Shown here: positions 21,950 to 34,570 of the stretch, piece by piece
How the letters are laid out: each line of letters opens with the position of its first letter
Numbering within the stretch: position 1 is the stretch's first letter
From: Limnomonas spitsbergensis
Taxonomy: Eukaryota; Chlorophyta; Chlorophyceae; Chlamydomonadales
Direction: 5' to 3'
Length of the DNA: 64,000 nucleotides
Assembly: GCA_037349105.1 (NCBI GenBank)
Contig: JAYJMM010000116.1
Location: 4,960,001 to 5,024,000 of the forward strand
Program-made: the position numbers and the translations under genes
The notes under the pieces: generated by a model
Seen by the model: the letters and a program-made list of their open reading frames with translations, nothing else
Database searches by the model: none
What the model was told of the DNA's origin: nothing

Positions 21950-22640
21950 TTGATGCTGTCTTGCTCTACTCTGCCGGTGGGTGCATGGCCGCATGCACAA
22001 CTAGCACAACATCCCAACAGTCACAGCAGCATGCCTTGCCAGTATGTGGAACACCTCACCAGGCTGTAGAGCGCCACCTGCATGCACAATGCCATACCCT
22101 CATGCACAGCGCCCGCCCGGCGGGCGCCCGAGGGCGCACCGCCCTGGTATTGGCTGTAGTGCCCAACTTGCATGCCAAGCGCCTGCCCCGTGTGCAACGC
22201 CATGCTGGTGGTTGCAGTGTCCCACCCGTATGCTCTGTAATAGTGTAATCCGCTCCCATGCACAGGTACCTAAGTCCCTGCCGGTGGTTATCATAGTGCC
22301 CACCCGCATCCTCTGCAACCCGCTTGTATGTGTGGCGCTTGCCTGCTTGTGCACCGTGCTTGTCGTTGCTGCGCACTGCCCTGATGCTCATCAATGCCCC
22401 CCGTATGTCGAGCGCCGTGTCATTAATTGCATCGCCCTACAGCTCCCTGCTGTGGGTGGCAGCTCCCAGCCCTCATGCGCAACGACCGCACGTATGTGCT
22501 TCCCCCTGACATTGGTCGCAGCTCCCCACCCTTCCGCATTGTGCCCGCCCTGACAGTCATTGCAGCACCCCGTCCTCATGCTTTGTGCCTTCTGTATGTG
22601 CAACGCCTTGCCGGTGGCTGCATGTGTAGCTGAGACCAAC
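21950..22640. repeat. CTGCATGC/CCCGCATGC degenerate repeat block
   Basis: Units of about 45-60 bp with CATGC and GCAACGCC phrases, pyrimidine-rich on the plus strand. It may be the reverse-oriented counterpart of the 20.9-21.4 kb block, but I could not align them cleanly. Confidence 0.4.
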
Positions 22641-22659
22641 TCTCAGGTGTCTTTATTCC

Positions 22660-23600
22660 CTCAAACACCTGTGACTTCGTTGACACAGGTCAAGATTGCG
22701 TGTCCAGTTTTGTCCAATTCTGAGGATGTACGAATGGACCGTTTGGCTCTCAATGGCCCCCTCGGCCCTCCCTCAAAGGCTGCAATGGTAGCTGCGGCTT
22801 CTTGCTGGTGTCCTAATTCCTAAGGAAAACCACTGTGGCATACATAGATGACAGATATTAGGACTGCTGATCCAGTTTGGTTAAATTCTGAGGAGGTGTT
22901 TAGGGGATGCCGTTTTACTTTCAATGGCCCTCTCGGCCCCCGCTTTAAGAGTGCCACACTGCCACGGTAGCTGAGGCCTACTTGCTGGTGTCAAAATTCC
23001 TCCAGAACACCAATGCTATGCTTGTGTTGACATATTTTAGGACTGCTGATCCAGTTGGTTGGTTTCTGAGGATGCGTTTTGGGATTTGTTCGCTCTCATT
23101 GGCCCTCTCGGCCCCGCTTTAAGGGCGCTGCGGTGGCTCAGGCCAACTTGCAGGTGTCCTAATTCATTCAGAACACCAATGCTATGCCTTTGTTGACATA
23201 TATCAGGAGTGCTGTCCCAGTTCGGAAGAATTACGAGAAGGTGTTTTGGGGCTTTTCGCTCTCAATGGTCCTCTCGGCCCCCCCGCTTTCAGGGTGCCGC
23301 GGTGGCTGACGCCAACTTGCAGATGTCCAAATTCCTCCAGAAAACCAATGCTATGCCTTTGTTGAAATATTTTAGGACTGCTGTTCCAGTTTGATTTAAT
23401 TCTGAGGAGGTGTTTTGGGGCTCCTTTGCTCTCAATGGCCCTCTTGGCCCAGCTTTGCAAGTGCCGCAGTGGCTGAGGCCAACTTGTAGGTGTCCAAATT
23501 CCTTCAGAAAACCAATGCTATGCCTTTGTTGACATATTTTAGAACTGCAGTTCCAGTTTGCTAGACTTCTGAGCAGGAGTTGTGGGGCTTTTTTTGCTCC
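22660..23600. repeat. About 167-bp tandem array
   Basis: About 5.5 degenerate copies; the marker CCAATGCTATG recurs near 23010, 23177, 23346 and 23513 (166-169-bp steps). Each unit has AATTCTGAGGAGGTGTTTTG and CAATGGCCCTCTCGGCCCC phrases. No coding potential. Confidence 0.75.
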
Positions 23601-23603
23601 CAA

Positions 23604-24260
23604 TGACCACTACTAGTATACATAGTTCCCGGATTGCATAACACAAGCGAGATTAAGTTGTTGCGGGGATAATTGGCTTCCAGTATGTCGTGCCATCACT
23701 ATTGTGTTATGAATGTCAGCTTGGCACAAAAAATCTAACATGTGCATCACTAGACCACTACTGGTATCCATTCCTGGATGTCATAACATAAGGTACATGA
23801 AGTGGTTGCATGACTGCTTGGCCTCCAATGTGCATCGCCATCACTGCTGTGTTATCAATCAATGGCTGTTGGGCTGAAGCCCCTATGCTAAGCATTCATG
23901 GACCACTGCCAATATCCATTCGCGTAACTCATAACACTAGGCAGATTAAGTAGATGCGGACTGATTTGCTTCCAGTGTGCATCTTCACAGTTGTTGCGTT
24001 GTCAATGGCTGGTAAGCTAAAGCTCCCATCCTAAGCATCGATGGACCACTACCAATATCCATACACGTAACTCATGACACAAGGCAATAAAGTGGCTGCG
24101 GGACTGATTGGCTTCCAATGTTCAGTGCCTTCACTGTTGTGTTATCAGTGGCTGTTGGGCTGAAGCTTCTGTCCTAAGCATCCATAAACCACTACCGGTA
24201 TCCATTCACGGAACTCAGAACACAAGGCACATGAACAGGTATTGTCACTCGTTGGCTTCC
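23604..24260. repeat. About 146-bp tandem array
   Basis: 4.5 copies marked by GACCACTACCAATATCCATT-like starts near 23604, 23754, 23900, 24043 and 24188. It is unrelated in sequence to the 167-bp array it abuts. Confidence 0.75.
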
Positions 24261-24489
24261 ATTGCACATGCCATTCATGGTAGTGGGGGTGCTGCGGTAC
24301 TGCAGCAAAGGGGCAGTGCATGCCAATGATTGCGGTCATGCTTCAGCATACAGGCGGTGCATGTTTGTGAGTGCATTCATGCTTCAGCATACATGTAGTG
24401 CATGCTGGTGGGTCCGGTACTGCAACAGTGTTGGCATACAGTGCATAGTAGTGGGTGAAGCGCTACAACAGTGTTGGCATGACTGCATA

Positions 24490-24810
24490 CCAGTGGGTGC
24501 GGAGGTACAGCAGCAAGCTGGCAGTGCATGCCAGTGGGTACGACGATGCATCACCTTGCATGTGTTGCATGTCAGTGTGTGCTGCGGTACTGTAGCACAC
24601 ATGCAGTGCATGCCAGTGGGTGCAGTGGTGCTGTTGCGCATAAGCAGTGCATGCCAGTGGGTACAGTGGTGCTGCTGTGCACAGGCAATGCATGCTAGTG
24701 GGTGCGGTGGTGATGCTGCGCACATGCAGTGCATGCCATTGGGTGCGGTGGTGCTGCTGCGCACATGCAGTGCATGCCAGTGGGTGCAATGGTGCTGCTG
24801 CGTTCCTCCT
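24490..24810. repeat. 41-bp tandem array
   Basis: An exact 41-bp period in the 3' half (CAGTGCATGCC-like marks at 24604, 24645, 24686, 24727 and 24768), with degenerate copies upstream. It shares the GTGCATGCCAGTGGGTGC phrase with the 20.9-kb block. Confidence 0.8.
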
Positions 24811-26194
24811 ATGGAAGACGGTTGTGGGGCCGACAGTCCTCCACAGATTACGAGGGAGGGCGGCAGCTCAGGGTCCAGGCGCCGCCTCACCACAGGACAC
24901 CCAGCCGAGCGTATGGAACCGCAGGGTGCCGCCATGCACCCGATAGCTTGCTGTCCGCCAGCCGCGGCATTCGAGAGCTACTATCGCAGCCGCGCCTCCT
25001 ACGCAGCGCCCGTGCTCAGCAGAGCTGCGGATTGCTCTTGCAGCGCCTCAGCCTCGCGGGTGGCCGCCTGGCCGTGACACGACTGTGACGCCTCATGCAG
25101 CGGCAGGGCCTCGGTCAGACGCCATCAGGGACATGAATCGTCCAATTCTGATACATCCCGGCCTATGGCCGTGGCTTGGGGCAGCAGGCATGCCATGCTG
25201 CCAGGACTGGTGTAAGATTCCATGCAGAGCCGCATGGAGCCATAGCAAAACCAGCTCACTTTTCTTCTTCAGTGCCTTGTTGACCTTTGCTGCAACATAT
25301 AGCCACTTGCTCTCAATTTGATAGCATGTTCATCATCACCTAGCCTAAGCACCAGGCAAGTAAGCCGAACTGACAACACACACCTCGGCTACAAGCCTCC
25401 TTTTCGCCTTTCGTTTCTCATTCGAGAGTGCCTTCTCCGCAACCTTCTCCGTCTGCTTTCGGTCACGTTTATTAGCCCTTTCTACATCGGGCGTAACCAT
25501 AACAACGGATGCTCTCGGCCACAGGCTAAAGAGGCCGCAGGACGGTGAAAGGGAAAATATAGGGGCGAAAGCAGATGGCCTTCGAAAATTGCCAATCTGG
25601 CGAAAGTGGCCGACGCGAAGTGAATCTGGCTCAAAATGCCATATTCAGCTGGCGTCGCCAATCCGGCCCCAAAGTGGTTGTTTTGGCGAAGCGAACCCAT
25701 GCCACTTTCGGAGCGAAAGTGACCAATCTGACCAATCCGACCCGGTGTGAATCGCCTCTAACCGATATTCATCGACCGGCCCTGAGTGGCGCCGATCTGA
25801 CGGGAGGGCCGATCAATCATGCAATCGATCAATCAATGTCCTGTCGTTAAGAGCATTGATCATCACGTAAACAGCGTGCGGCTTGTGATTTGACAGGTCT
25901 CATAAATCCAATCTCAATCAGGCTTCTGCGGCCGATACCTAACAAATTATGTCGATCGATCGATCAGTCACTAACTCATCCATCTGCGATTCTGAGCTAC
26001 AGCGAAGCTATTCCACAGCAGTGCATTGCCAGCTTTACGTAGATAAGATCACACACAGCCAACAGGCTTCCTACACATCATTGCTACTGCTACCGGCCAA
26101 GCTTTTACGCTTACTTCTGTGAGCTGCTGCGCCCAGAACTAACAGAGAGCGACGGACGGATCCGGACTCCGCTGCTGCCCTCCTAGTTTCAGCC
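24811..26194. other. Intergenic with a GC-rich unassigned stretch
   Basis: 24811-25090 is GC-rich and open in several frames on the plus strand without a recognisable domain; it could hold an exon or a promoter. 25470-25850 contains a repeated GGCGAAAGTGG / CACTTTCG phrase in both orientations, suggestive of a small palindromic element, but I could not fix its ends. 25860-26190 shows nothing clear and includes the presumed promoter of the next gene. Confidence 0.4.
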
Positions 26195-29100
26195 ATGAGA
26201 ACAACCCTAAAGACCAACTGTACTACCATCCAAGCCTCCTCACGCCAAGGACCCTCAGACGACTACCAGCAGGTAATGACAGATAAGGGATTAAGCGACA
26301 GCTTTAAGAATCCATCAAATGGGAGCGACTGAGCGAGGGAACCTCATCCGACGGCCAGCCCGTGAGGGCTAGAGAGGGTGGCTAGAGAGGGCTAGAGACT
26401 GTTTTGGGACCCCACCAATTCACATCCGGTATGTGCCACCCCAAGGAGGCTCTGATTTCGAATTCGAAGAAAGCCCCAGTGGGGACTGACTGACGGAGCG
26501 AGTAATAATGATTAACGACTGACTGATATGCACCGGGTCAAAGACCTTTTATAGATGGTCAGTTGGTCACCTGTTCACTGCCTTCGTCACTCACTGGTGG
26601 ATGTAGCTAGCTCTGGCCATGGCTAGGATATAGGCTGGTGGCCATTGGACGGCAGATCATCAGCCTCATGAATCATATCACAGACATCCAGGCCATTCAC
26701 ATCCCTGAACGATCCCTGTACTTAATCCCTGCGACCCTAGACACTGCTGCCGCCCCATGACCGCCAGGCTTGTGTAGCTTTCTTACCAGTTCGACCATAG
26801 GATCCAGATGTAGTTAACGTCCTCTTATTTATTAGGATCATTACATCTAGACCCTGCCTGGCTGCCTCCTGCCCATGCCTACCCGTTGAGTGTTGCTGAG
26901 TGCTCATCTCCTGTCCTGGTGCAGACAGAGGAGAGTGAGGAGATCTGCTGGATCTGCCTGGACGTCAATGCTGCTGGGAATGCGCTGACTCGGCCATGCC
27001 GCTGTCCACGCCACAGCCACGCAAGCTGCATCGCAAGGTGGCAGCTTCAGAATGCTGGCTCGAGGTGAGGGCAAGGGGCCGTAGTGCAGCAGCAGTTTTG
27101 AAGAAATGGATTCGCTGCTGCTGAGGGGAGAGGGGTACCATGGTCACGGACGTATTTCGTTGTTTTGATCGTTGTTCAGGGAGCAACAATATCAGTTGTG
27201 AAAATGTTTTGACTGCAATTTTCATGTTAAGGGGCAACGAATCAAAACAATCGCCAAAACCGCGACTTTTTTAGCAACAACAAACTTCGAAAACAATGAA
27301 ACACGTCCGTGCCTACGGTATCTGGTTTGAGCTGACTGGGGCTGCTGATCACTGGCTACCTTCACAAACTGGATCCGGCGGATGACATTGAATAGTGTGA
27401 CATTGCAGGTGGTGTCATTCACGGGGTTTGCAGCAGGGGCTATTTTGTTAATCCCATTATGCTTGATTCCAGCATACTGCTGATTGTTGGGGTGCCATGT
27501 GATTTCATAACCATAGATGCTGCATTCGTCGCAAGGACTGTGACTCCTTTTGGGGGACAACGAGATATGGTACAGGTACAGGGACATCATAACCTAACGG
27601 TTTTGTCCGCAAATACTGAATGATGCCTACAAAGGGCAACACAAAGCATTATTGCAGTCTACATCAAGTACCGTAACAAGAGTCTGAAGATGACAAAAGA
27701 TATTATTCATACACTTCCTGGAGAGATAATCATTATGGAGAGGTCAATGTTATGCAGGCATATTTGACACAATATCTGAGACAATCCCCTCTCATCCCCT
27801 ATGATTCATTCACCCCCACTCAGAAAGAATCGAAGAACCAGTCAGCCAGCTAGCCAGGTAGAGCCAGGACTTTCCCTGCCCCCTCATCTCATGCACCCAG
27901 TACAGTTTAGACTTGTCAGATATTGTTTGATGGTAACGGTGCGGATGTGGCTTCGGCCCCGAGCTGCGCTGTTCCCTTAACCTGCACGCCCCTAGGGGGG
28001 CGTAGTTTTCTTGCTTTCTGTCAGGTCCGCCACAATTTGGTTTTCGGTATCCCTGCAGGCGGGAGATGCACTGCGAGTTCTGCGGCGAGCAGCTGCCCAG
28101 CTGGAAGGCCACATTGACACCGCCCTCGGGCTCCAGGCAAGCAAGACAGACAGCATGATATGGGTGGGTGGGGTCGACTGGCATGCCCAAGCAGTGGCAT
28201 GCCCAAGGAAAACAGTGTCTGCATCCTTGGTATCATGTTGGAGGGAGCGGCCTGCAGATCCCTGAAGTGTAGTCAAGCTTCGGTAAACCTAGGACCGCAT
28301 TTATTTTTATGGCAGTCCCTTTGGCTTCTTAACCCCTTTCCTTTGCAATCTTAACTTCAGAAGACCCTGGTATGAGGGGATGGGATGAGATGATACGATG
28401 GGATGGGATGGGACTTGGTGAAAAAATGTAAAACAAAGTTCTGTAAATCTCCCCATATGTTAGGCAACAAGGGGCATGCTGAAGTGATCCTGTGACACCC
28501 TTGAAATCTGGGGGGTGCAGGGTGGGGGCAACTCACTCCCTGTTGCTCGAGGCTGCCTTAACTTCAAAGGTAGCATTTCAAACAAAATGAAACGCCAGCC
28601 CTCCTCTTGGCCTCCCCCTCCCCCTCCACTCTCCCCCCCTTCCCACCATCCTGCAGCGCCCCTGCCATCATGAATGTCAACTTCGGCACAGAGATGTACA
28701 GCTTCGAAGTGAAGCCAGGTCCCGAGGTATGCTGGTATTGTTAAAATTTAGAGCTCTCCAGCTCACCTTCTGGCTTATGGTTGTCGCTGGGCAGCCACCA
28801 ATGGGATGCTTGGGACCAAACCTGGACCGCCCTTTGGCCGGTGACCCAAGCAGCAGGTCCTGCTGCACCAAGCCCTACCGGTGGTGTCGGGGTATTGCTG
28901 AATTGCAGCTAATGCTACCTACAAGAAACATTGTGTGGTACCTCCCCTGTCACAGCAGCCTCATCGAGTATGGTGCCTAAGCATTTCAGCCGAGTGGCAG
29001 ACCGTACCTTCGCAAATTGCAGCTCTGCACTGCTGGGTATTGGGACTTCAATTCGTGGGCCGCATTGTCCTTTGTACGTTATGCCCTGTCCGGTATGCCT

Positions 29101-31020
29101 TGTCCATTGTGCGCTGTGCATTACTTACTATCCTGCACAGTGCGCAGTTTTTTTATGGTGTGAATGGGATGCCCGCTCCATATGCTCGAGTCCTGCGCAT
29201 CAGGCTACCGAGAGTTTGCTCCTGTGAATGTGTGCTGCCGGGCCACCGAGAGCTTGCTCCTGTCAATGTGTGCTGCCCATCATGCACTGTCCGGTGCACT
29301 CTCCAGTCTATCCCACAATCCCATGCAGGGCTACCAAGAGCTTGCTGCTGTCAATGTGTGCTGCCCATCAAGCACTGCCCGGTGCACTCTCCAGTCTATC
29401 CCACCATCCCATGCAGGGCTACCGAGAGCTTGCTGCTGTCAATGTGTGCTGCCCATCATGCACTGTCCGGTGCACTCTCCAGTCTATCCCACAATCCCAT
29501 GCAGGGCTACCAAGAGCTTGCTGCTGTCAATGTGTGCTGCCCATCATGCACTGCCCGGTGCACTCTCCAGTCTATCCCACAATCCCATGCAGGGCTACCA
29601 AGAGCTTGCTGCTGTCAATGTGTGCTGCCCATCATGCACTGTCTGGTGCACTCTCCAGTCTATCCCACAATCCCATGCAGGGCTACCAAGAGCTTGCTGC
29701 TGTCAATGTGTGCTGCCCATCATGCACTGCCCGGTGCACTCTCCAGTCTATCCCACAATCCCATGCAGGGCTACCGAGAGTTCACCCTGGCTATTCGTGA
29801 GGCCTTTCGACTGCCACCCGACAGCGACGTCAGCATCTCCTTCACATGCGATGAGCCGCTCACAGGTACTGGGTGCTTCAGCTACAATTCAGACACACGC
29901 TGCTTGGGTTACCGGCCGTGGGCCGGTCAAGGTTTGGCCCTATTAAACCCTGAAATAAGGTAGGGAACCCGCTGAGGAGAAGCAGGAGTGGGAGCAGGGT
30001 TGGCTTTCATTTCGTGCATGTTCCCTCCCCCCCCCCCTGAAGTGTTGGGGACTCCAACTGGCGATAGTTTTTCAATTGTGTATCAGATGAACCTGCGGTA
30101 TCCTCACTGCCCTTTATAAGAGTTGGGTGGAAAGGACCATCAGGAGGGCTATGCTCAAAACTGCGGTCTTGCCTCTCCTCAAGCCAGACTGTTGCCACTG
30201 GCCCCACTCGCCTTTCCAATCCAGGACATACAATCCTTTGAAAGTAAGAGGCACTTGAATGCTCCAAGCTACGAGGGGGAGTTTGCTTTGTCCTTTGTGA
30301 TAGTCCTGAGCTTGCTCCTTCTACCCCTTTTATGGTTTAGGGTTCGCGATTGAGAATTACCATTTCCCCCTCCAATCCTTCAGGTTTTTATATTATGCCC
30401 AGTTTTGCTCATTAAACCTGCCCGTATGCACTCGTGAACAATGCCCAAAGCTCTTGCAGATCTGACCTGACCTCAGCAGGAGTATCCTCTTCCGATGCCA
30501 ATGTGGGCCACTGTGTCCCCCTAGACCTGGGCTGATCTTACGCTTGTTTATCTGACAAATGTGTCATCAATTTGCGCAATGCTTTTGACGTGCACTTGCT
30601 TGCTGCCAGACTCCCACCCCCCTTGCCCTCCTCCCAGGCGCGCTGCTGACGCTGCAGGGGGCTGGGGCTTACGACGCTGCTGTGCTCTGTGCCTCCATTT
30701 CTGCAGCACGGCGTCTCGGCTTAGTGGCAGGGGGTGGTAGCCATGCGAGCAATAGCGCCGGCAGCAGCAGCAGCAGCAGCGGAGCCGGGGATTCAAGCCG
30801 GACCCAAGGTACTGCCACCAGTGGCGCTAGGGGAGGAAGACTCGGGGATGCGAGGGCGAACCCAGGTCCAGCAGAGGCGCAGGGTACCCGTGAAGGGGAG
30901 CAAGGTAGTGACGATTCAGGCCGGTTCGGTGCAGGGTACTGGATGCGCAAGGCGAGGGACGTTGGCAGTCTGGGCGATAGGTTCATGGGGGCCATGTCCA
31001 ACATGCTGATGAAGCAGTGA
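26195..31020 (+). CDS. RING-CH (RINGv) zinc-finger protein, six-exon model, 281 residues
   Basis: Probable ubiquitin-ligase-type protein. Exons in phase: 26195-26272, 26925-27064, 28059-28136, 28657-28726, 29769-29865 and 30638-31020 (TGA). The C4HC3 RING-CH is split over exons 2 and 3: CWIC, PCRC, HASC, W, then CEFCGEQLPSW after the splice. Exons 4-6 encode MNVNFGTEMYSFEVKPGPE, GYREFTLAIREAFRLPPDSD and FTCDEPLTGALLTLQGAG. This looks like a beta-grasp (PB1/ubiquitin-like) module that accompanies RING-CH in algal proteins; that reading is inference. The tail is Ser/Gly-rich with no membrane segment, unlike MARCH ligases. The third intron uses a GC-AG donor (CAG|GCAAGC). The first exon (ATG at 26195) is the least certain: its donor GTAATG and phase fit, but nothing else supports it. 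The intron before exon 5 carries an 88-bp array. Confidence 0.8.
29202..29768 (+). repeat. 88-bp intronic array carrying five decoy 3' splice sites
   Basis: Six copies at an exact 88-bp period; each ends CCCATGCAG followed by GGCTACC, the same sequence as the true acceptor (29766-29768) and start of the exon. Decoy CAGs end at 29328, 29416, 29504, 29592 and 29680. Because 88 is not a multiple of three, only the decoy at 29504 would keep the downstream frame (an 88-residue insertion). All three frames are open through the array. Confidence 0.9.
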
Positions 31021-32235
31021 CTACCAGTGGCAACTTTGGGCACTTGACGTTTTACTGCAGGCCTGCGCTTGCCTCATTGGGACTTACCAGCCTTTGTCCA
31101 GCTGTCTTGCTACCAGGCATGGTCACAGAGAAGGGTATGGTGATGGAGATACTCTGGGTATGGCCGTATGGGCAAGTAATCACAAATTAGCCTTCGAAAA
31201 GGCATGTTGCATATCGACTCGCATGTTGCCGTCAGTTTTTATTAGTTGACAACGATTGAACGGCCAGTTTATACTGCTACATCTCTTAGAGCCGATTGGG
31301 CCTTCCTGTCTTCAGTGCCCCTCCCTAGGGCCTTTTCCTGGGTTTTGTTAGCCCGTGGAGGAGAACACAGAGCATGCAGATAGAGTGCAAGCTTTGCGTC
31401 ATCATCTTGGGGCCACCCCCCAGAATATATTGAGGTTCAGCTCGTAGCTGCTAGGAGATCCACATACTGCCTTCATTACTGGGCAAACTGACATCGACGG
31501 TTTAGACATTCAGGACACAGCTTCTCATATTTTTACTATCATAGTCTTGGTAAAGTTTAGCAGCTTCTTGATTATAGCAGCTTTATCATCTTTATGAATG
31601 CCCCATTGGGCATGAAAACGAACCACGTTTTTTGTGCCCCTGCTCTGTTGACCATGGTTTGTCACTGGCTGTTGTTTGTATCTTTCATGACCCGAGTGGC
31701 CACGGAGTTACTGATCCCATGGCGTGCCAGCAATTGCGAGTTCTTCAATCATTGCTCCAAGGTGCTCCATGAGCATTTAGAAGCATTGATTGAGATTTAA
31801 AATGCCAGGCTATTCTGTAAACCAGACTTGGCATGAGAAGGGCAGCATAGCTAGGGTTAACGAGGCAACTTGAGCCCAGATCAGATGCATGGTGTTATGT
31901 ACGGGCTGATCTTTGAATCTTTGACAAGTTAAGCATGTCTGTGCTCTTCAGAATTAGGTGGATTTCACTAGAAGATCGGTGGGTCAGCACTGCCGGTACT
32001 TTGCTCAGGACAAGAACTAGGATAGCCCGCAGGCGGCAGGCAGGAGTGGGAGGCCCTGGCTTATGTGGAACTTGCAATTGAGTATGTATTGTCTCTTTCT
32101 AGTCTCTTCAGGGTCTTTGGATACGGTTTGCCTGACATTTTCGTTGTTTTTCTTGTTTTTTGGAAGGTGTACTTTCTTTCCTTTTTTTCCTCTTGTGCCT
32201 TCTCCCTTGACTCTCCTACCTGACTTAATACTTGC
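31021..32235. other. 3' flank of the RING-CH gene, no supported gene
   Basis: Includes the untranslated 3' region of the upstream gene. The short open frame at 31594-31800 has no support. Confidence 0.5.
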
Positions 32236-33400
32236 CGATGTGGCCGAGCTTTATTACTCAGGGCCCAGAGGTGTAACGTTATTAACTCGGGAGTAAAACG
32301 ATGGTGCGCCAACTCAAAAGACTTTGTTGCAGGGCACACAACTGACGGATTGGGATGTAGGGAAACGAATGGGACAGTCAAGGTAGGAAAGAAAAATATT
32401 AAAATACAATGGCTGGTAGTCCAAACTGAAATCAGTCCCCTACATAGTGTATACGGTACTTGCCCGCAACAGACACAGCGAGCACCGCACCGTGCTGGCA
32501 CAAGCCAGGAGCCGCACCAGCACGAGGGAGTGTACTTGCATGCGCACAAATTTGCAACTGTGGCTTGGCGCGATCAGCGCGGCTTATATCAAAGGGCGAT
32601 GCAGGAGGCAGCGGCAAGAGGCAGGCTGTTGCCAGCGATGCCGGTCAAGGGGTGATGGTAAGCATGCAGAGGACGCACTACATACCGGTACTTGCTTCCA
32701 ATGCCCTAGTGTCAGGGAGCAGTTGCGGAAGCGGGGGTGGGCAGGGCCCTCGGATGGTGCCACGAAACCTCCACCAGCTGCACCAGGCCGAGCAGGGGTG
32801 GGCTGCGCTTGCTTTTGTAGTCGCTGTTGCAGGCATTGTTGAGGGCTAGTTGCTCCAGGGACTGAGGTGTCGGACTTGTTTGTCTTCCCGTTCTTTCCTT
32901 TTGTTCCTTTCCCCCCTCTTCCTTTTAATTTCTTCCTTTTCTCCCATCTGAACAGTTGGACACCCTCGCGGCCGAGACTTCTTATGCATGGCCCAGAGGT
33001 GTGACGTCATTGATTTTCCCGCCACTGATCTGGCAAGCAAGGATCAGGACTGGCTGTAATATCTTCTGCCTTCCTTTTTTTTTGAGGTGGCCTTTTCCCT
33101 CTCCTTTTTTCGTCTGTTTCTTTCCATTCTCCTCAAGTTATTGGTTTATTTTCATCCCGACCAGACAGTCGGGCGCCCACACGGCCGGGCCTTTTTAGCA
33201 TGGCCCAGTGGTATAACGTCATTGACTTTCCCGCCACAGAACACAGGCATGCGGCGGCCTACAAAGCCTGTCTTCTCCTTCTTTCCCTCTTACCTCAACT
33301 TTATTTTTTTCCAACGGGACAGTTGAGCGCCCACGCAGCCGAGCCTTTTTGTGCAGGGCCCAGAGGTGTAATGTCATTGACAAAGCCTGTCTTCAGTCCA
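32236..33400 (+). mobile_element. LINE 3'-end remnants (cluster 1)
   Basis: The frame at about 32460-32842 encodes the cysteine-histidine end of a non-LTR reverse transcriptase: LGAISAAYIKGRC, then CCQRC, EDALH and CFQCPSVREQLR, matching the usual R.C..C, ED..H..F.CP end. A pyrimidine-rich 3' region follows, then a conserved tail of about 60 bp (GCGGCCGAG, GCATGGCCCAGAGGTGT and ACGTCATTGA). Tail copies sit at about 32240-32285, 32950-33020, 33160-33235 and 33315-33380. No polymerase or endonuclease domain is present, so these are 5'-truncated copies. Confidence 0.6.
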
Positions 33401-34430
33401 CTGCGAGCGCTGCTGCCGGAAGCTCAGCAGCGCTAACAGGAAGAACAGCAGGAACAACACTTACAGCAGAGTGCTCTGATCTGCTGGGTGCATTAGAGGC
33501 GCTGGAGCGGGGAACAGCCACCCCCACCTTGCGCGAGGCAGCAGCTGCCCTACAGCGCCTACCCGTCACAGAGGTGTTGGCACTCGTTGACGCAGCCTAC
33601 GAGCAAGCACGGCTGGACGCCAGCGGCGGTGGGGACCCCAGGGACCCTACCACCGAGCACAGATCTGCAGCGACCTACCGCGCCTGGTTCCAGTCCACGG
33701 TGGGTGCCGTGCTGGCACAAGCCAAGAGCCGCACTAGCCAAAGGGAGTGTGCGTGTGTGCGCACCAATTTGCGACTGCGGCTCGGCGCGATCAGCACGGC
33801 TGATACCAGAGGACGGTGCAACGGTCAGCGGCGAGAGGCACGCTGCTGCCAGCGGTGTTGGGCACGGGGGGATAGCGAGCAGGTAGAGGATGCGCTACAT
33901 GTGTGCTTCCAGTGCCCTAGTGTCAGGGAGCAGTTACGGGATGGGCAGGTCCTCCGGGCGCTGCCACTAACTTCCACCAGCTGTACCAGGCTGAGCAGGG
34001 GCAGGATGCACTTGCTTTTGTGGACTATGCTGTGGGCATTGTTGAGGGTTAGTCTCCAGGGATTCTGAGGCGCCGGTGTCGTTTGCCTTTCTGGCCTTCC
34101 CTTTTGGTCCTGTCTTTTTGTTGTTGTTTGCCCCCTTTTTAGTTTCTTCTCTTCTCCCTTCTGATCAGTGGGGCGCCCGCGCAGCCAAGCAGGGGTGGGA
34201 TACGCTTGCTTTTGTGGACTTTCCTTTTCTCAGAGGCTTCGTTGAGAGCTAGTCTCTAGCGGAACTCCGGTGTCGGACCTGGTCTTCTCTGCCTTCCCGG
34301 CCTCTCCTTTTGTTCCTGTCCCCCCTCTTCCTTTTAGTGTATTCTTTTCTCCCTTCTGAACAGTTGGGCGCCCACGCGGCCGAGCTTAGAGCGGGCTCAG
34401 AGGTGTAACGTTATTGACTCACAGCAGAGA
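33401..34430 (+). mobile_element. LINE 3'-end remnant (cluster 2) with the C-terminal RT zinc motif
   Basis: A longer copy of the same family: an open frame to 34066 ending in LRLRLGAISTADTRGRC, CCQRC, EDALHVCFQCPSVREQLR. It is followed by the pyrimidine-rich 3' region and a tail ending near 34430. A partial second copy of the 3' region (34185-34430) is joined behind the first. The upstream helical part (ALEALERGTATPTLREAAAA) is the region between polymerase and zinc motif in such elements. It is 5' truncated, with no YxDD. Confidence 0.6.
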
Positions 34431-34570
34431 CTGAACGATCCAGCGGTGACAACATCAGCAAAAGGAAAACACAGAGCGGCAGGCAGCAGCCCCCGCGGCT
34501 GCAACAGCATGGGTGCCAGCGGCACTGTGCTGCCGGCCATGCAGGACAGCAGGGACAGTGTGCAAGCTCA

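Noticed and set aside
24262..25077. 271-residue Cys/Ala-rich frame
   Set aside because: Mostly the 41-bp satellite read as protein; no start context or domain.
28935..29963. 342-residue and two overlapping repeat frames as independent genes
   Set aside because: They are the 88-bp intronic array of the RING-CH gene read in three frames; only the last part (29769-29865) is a genuine exon.
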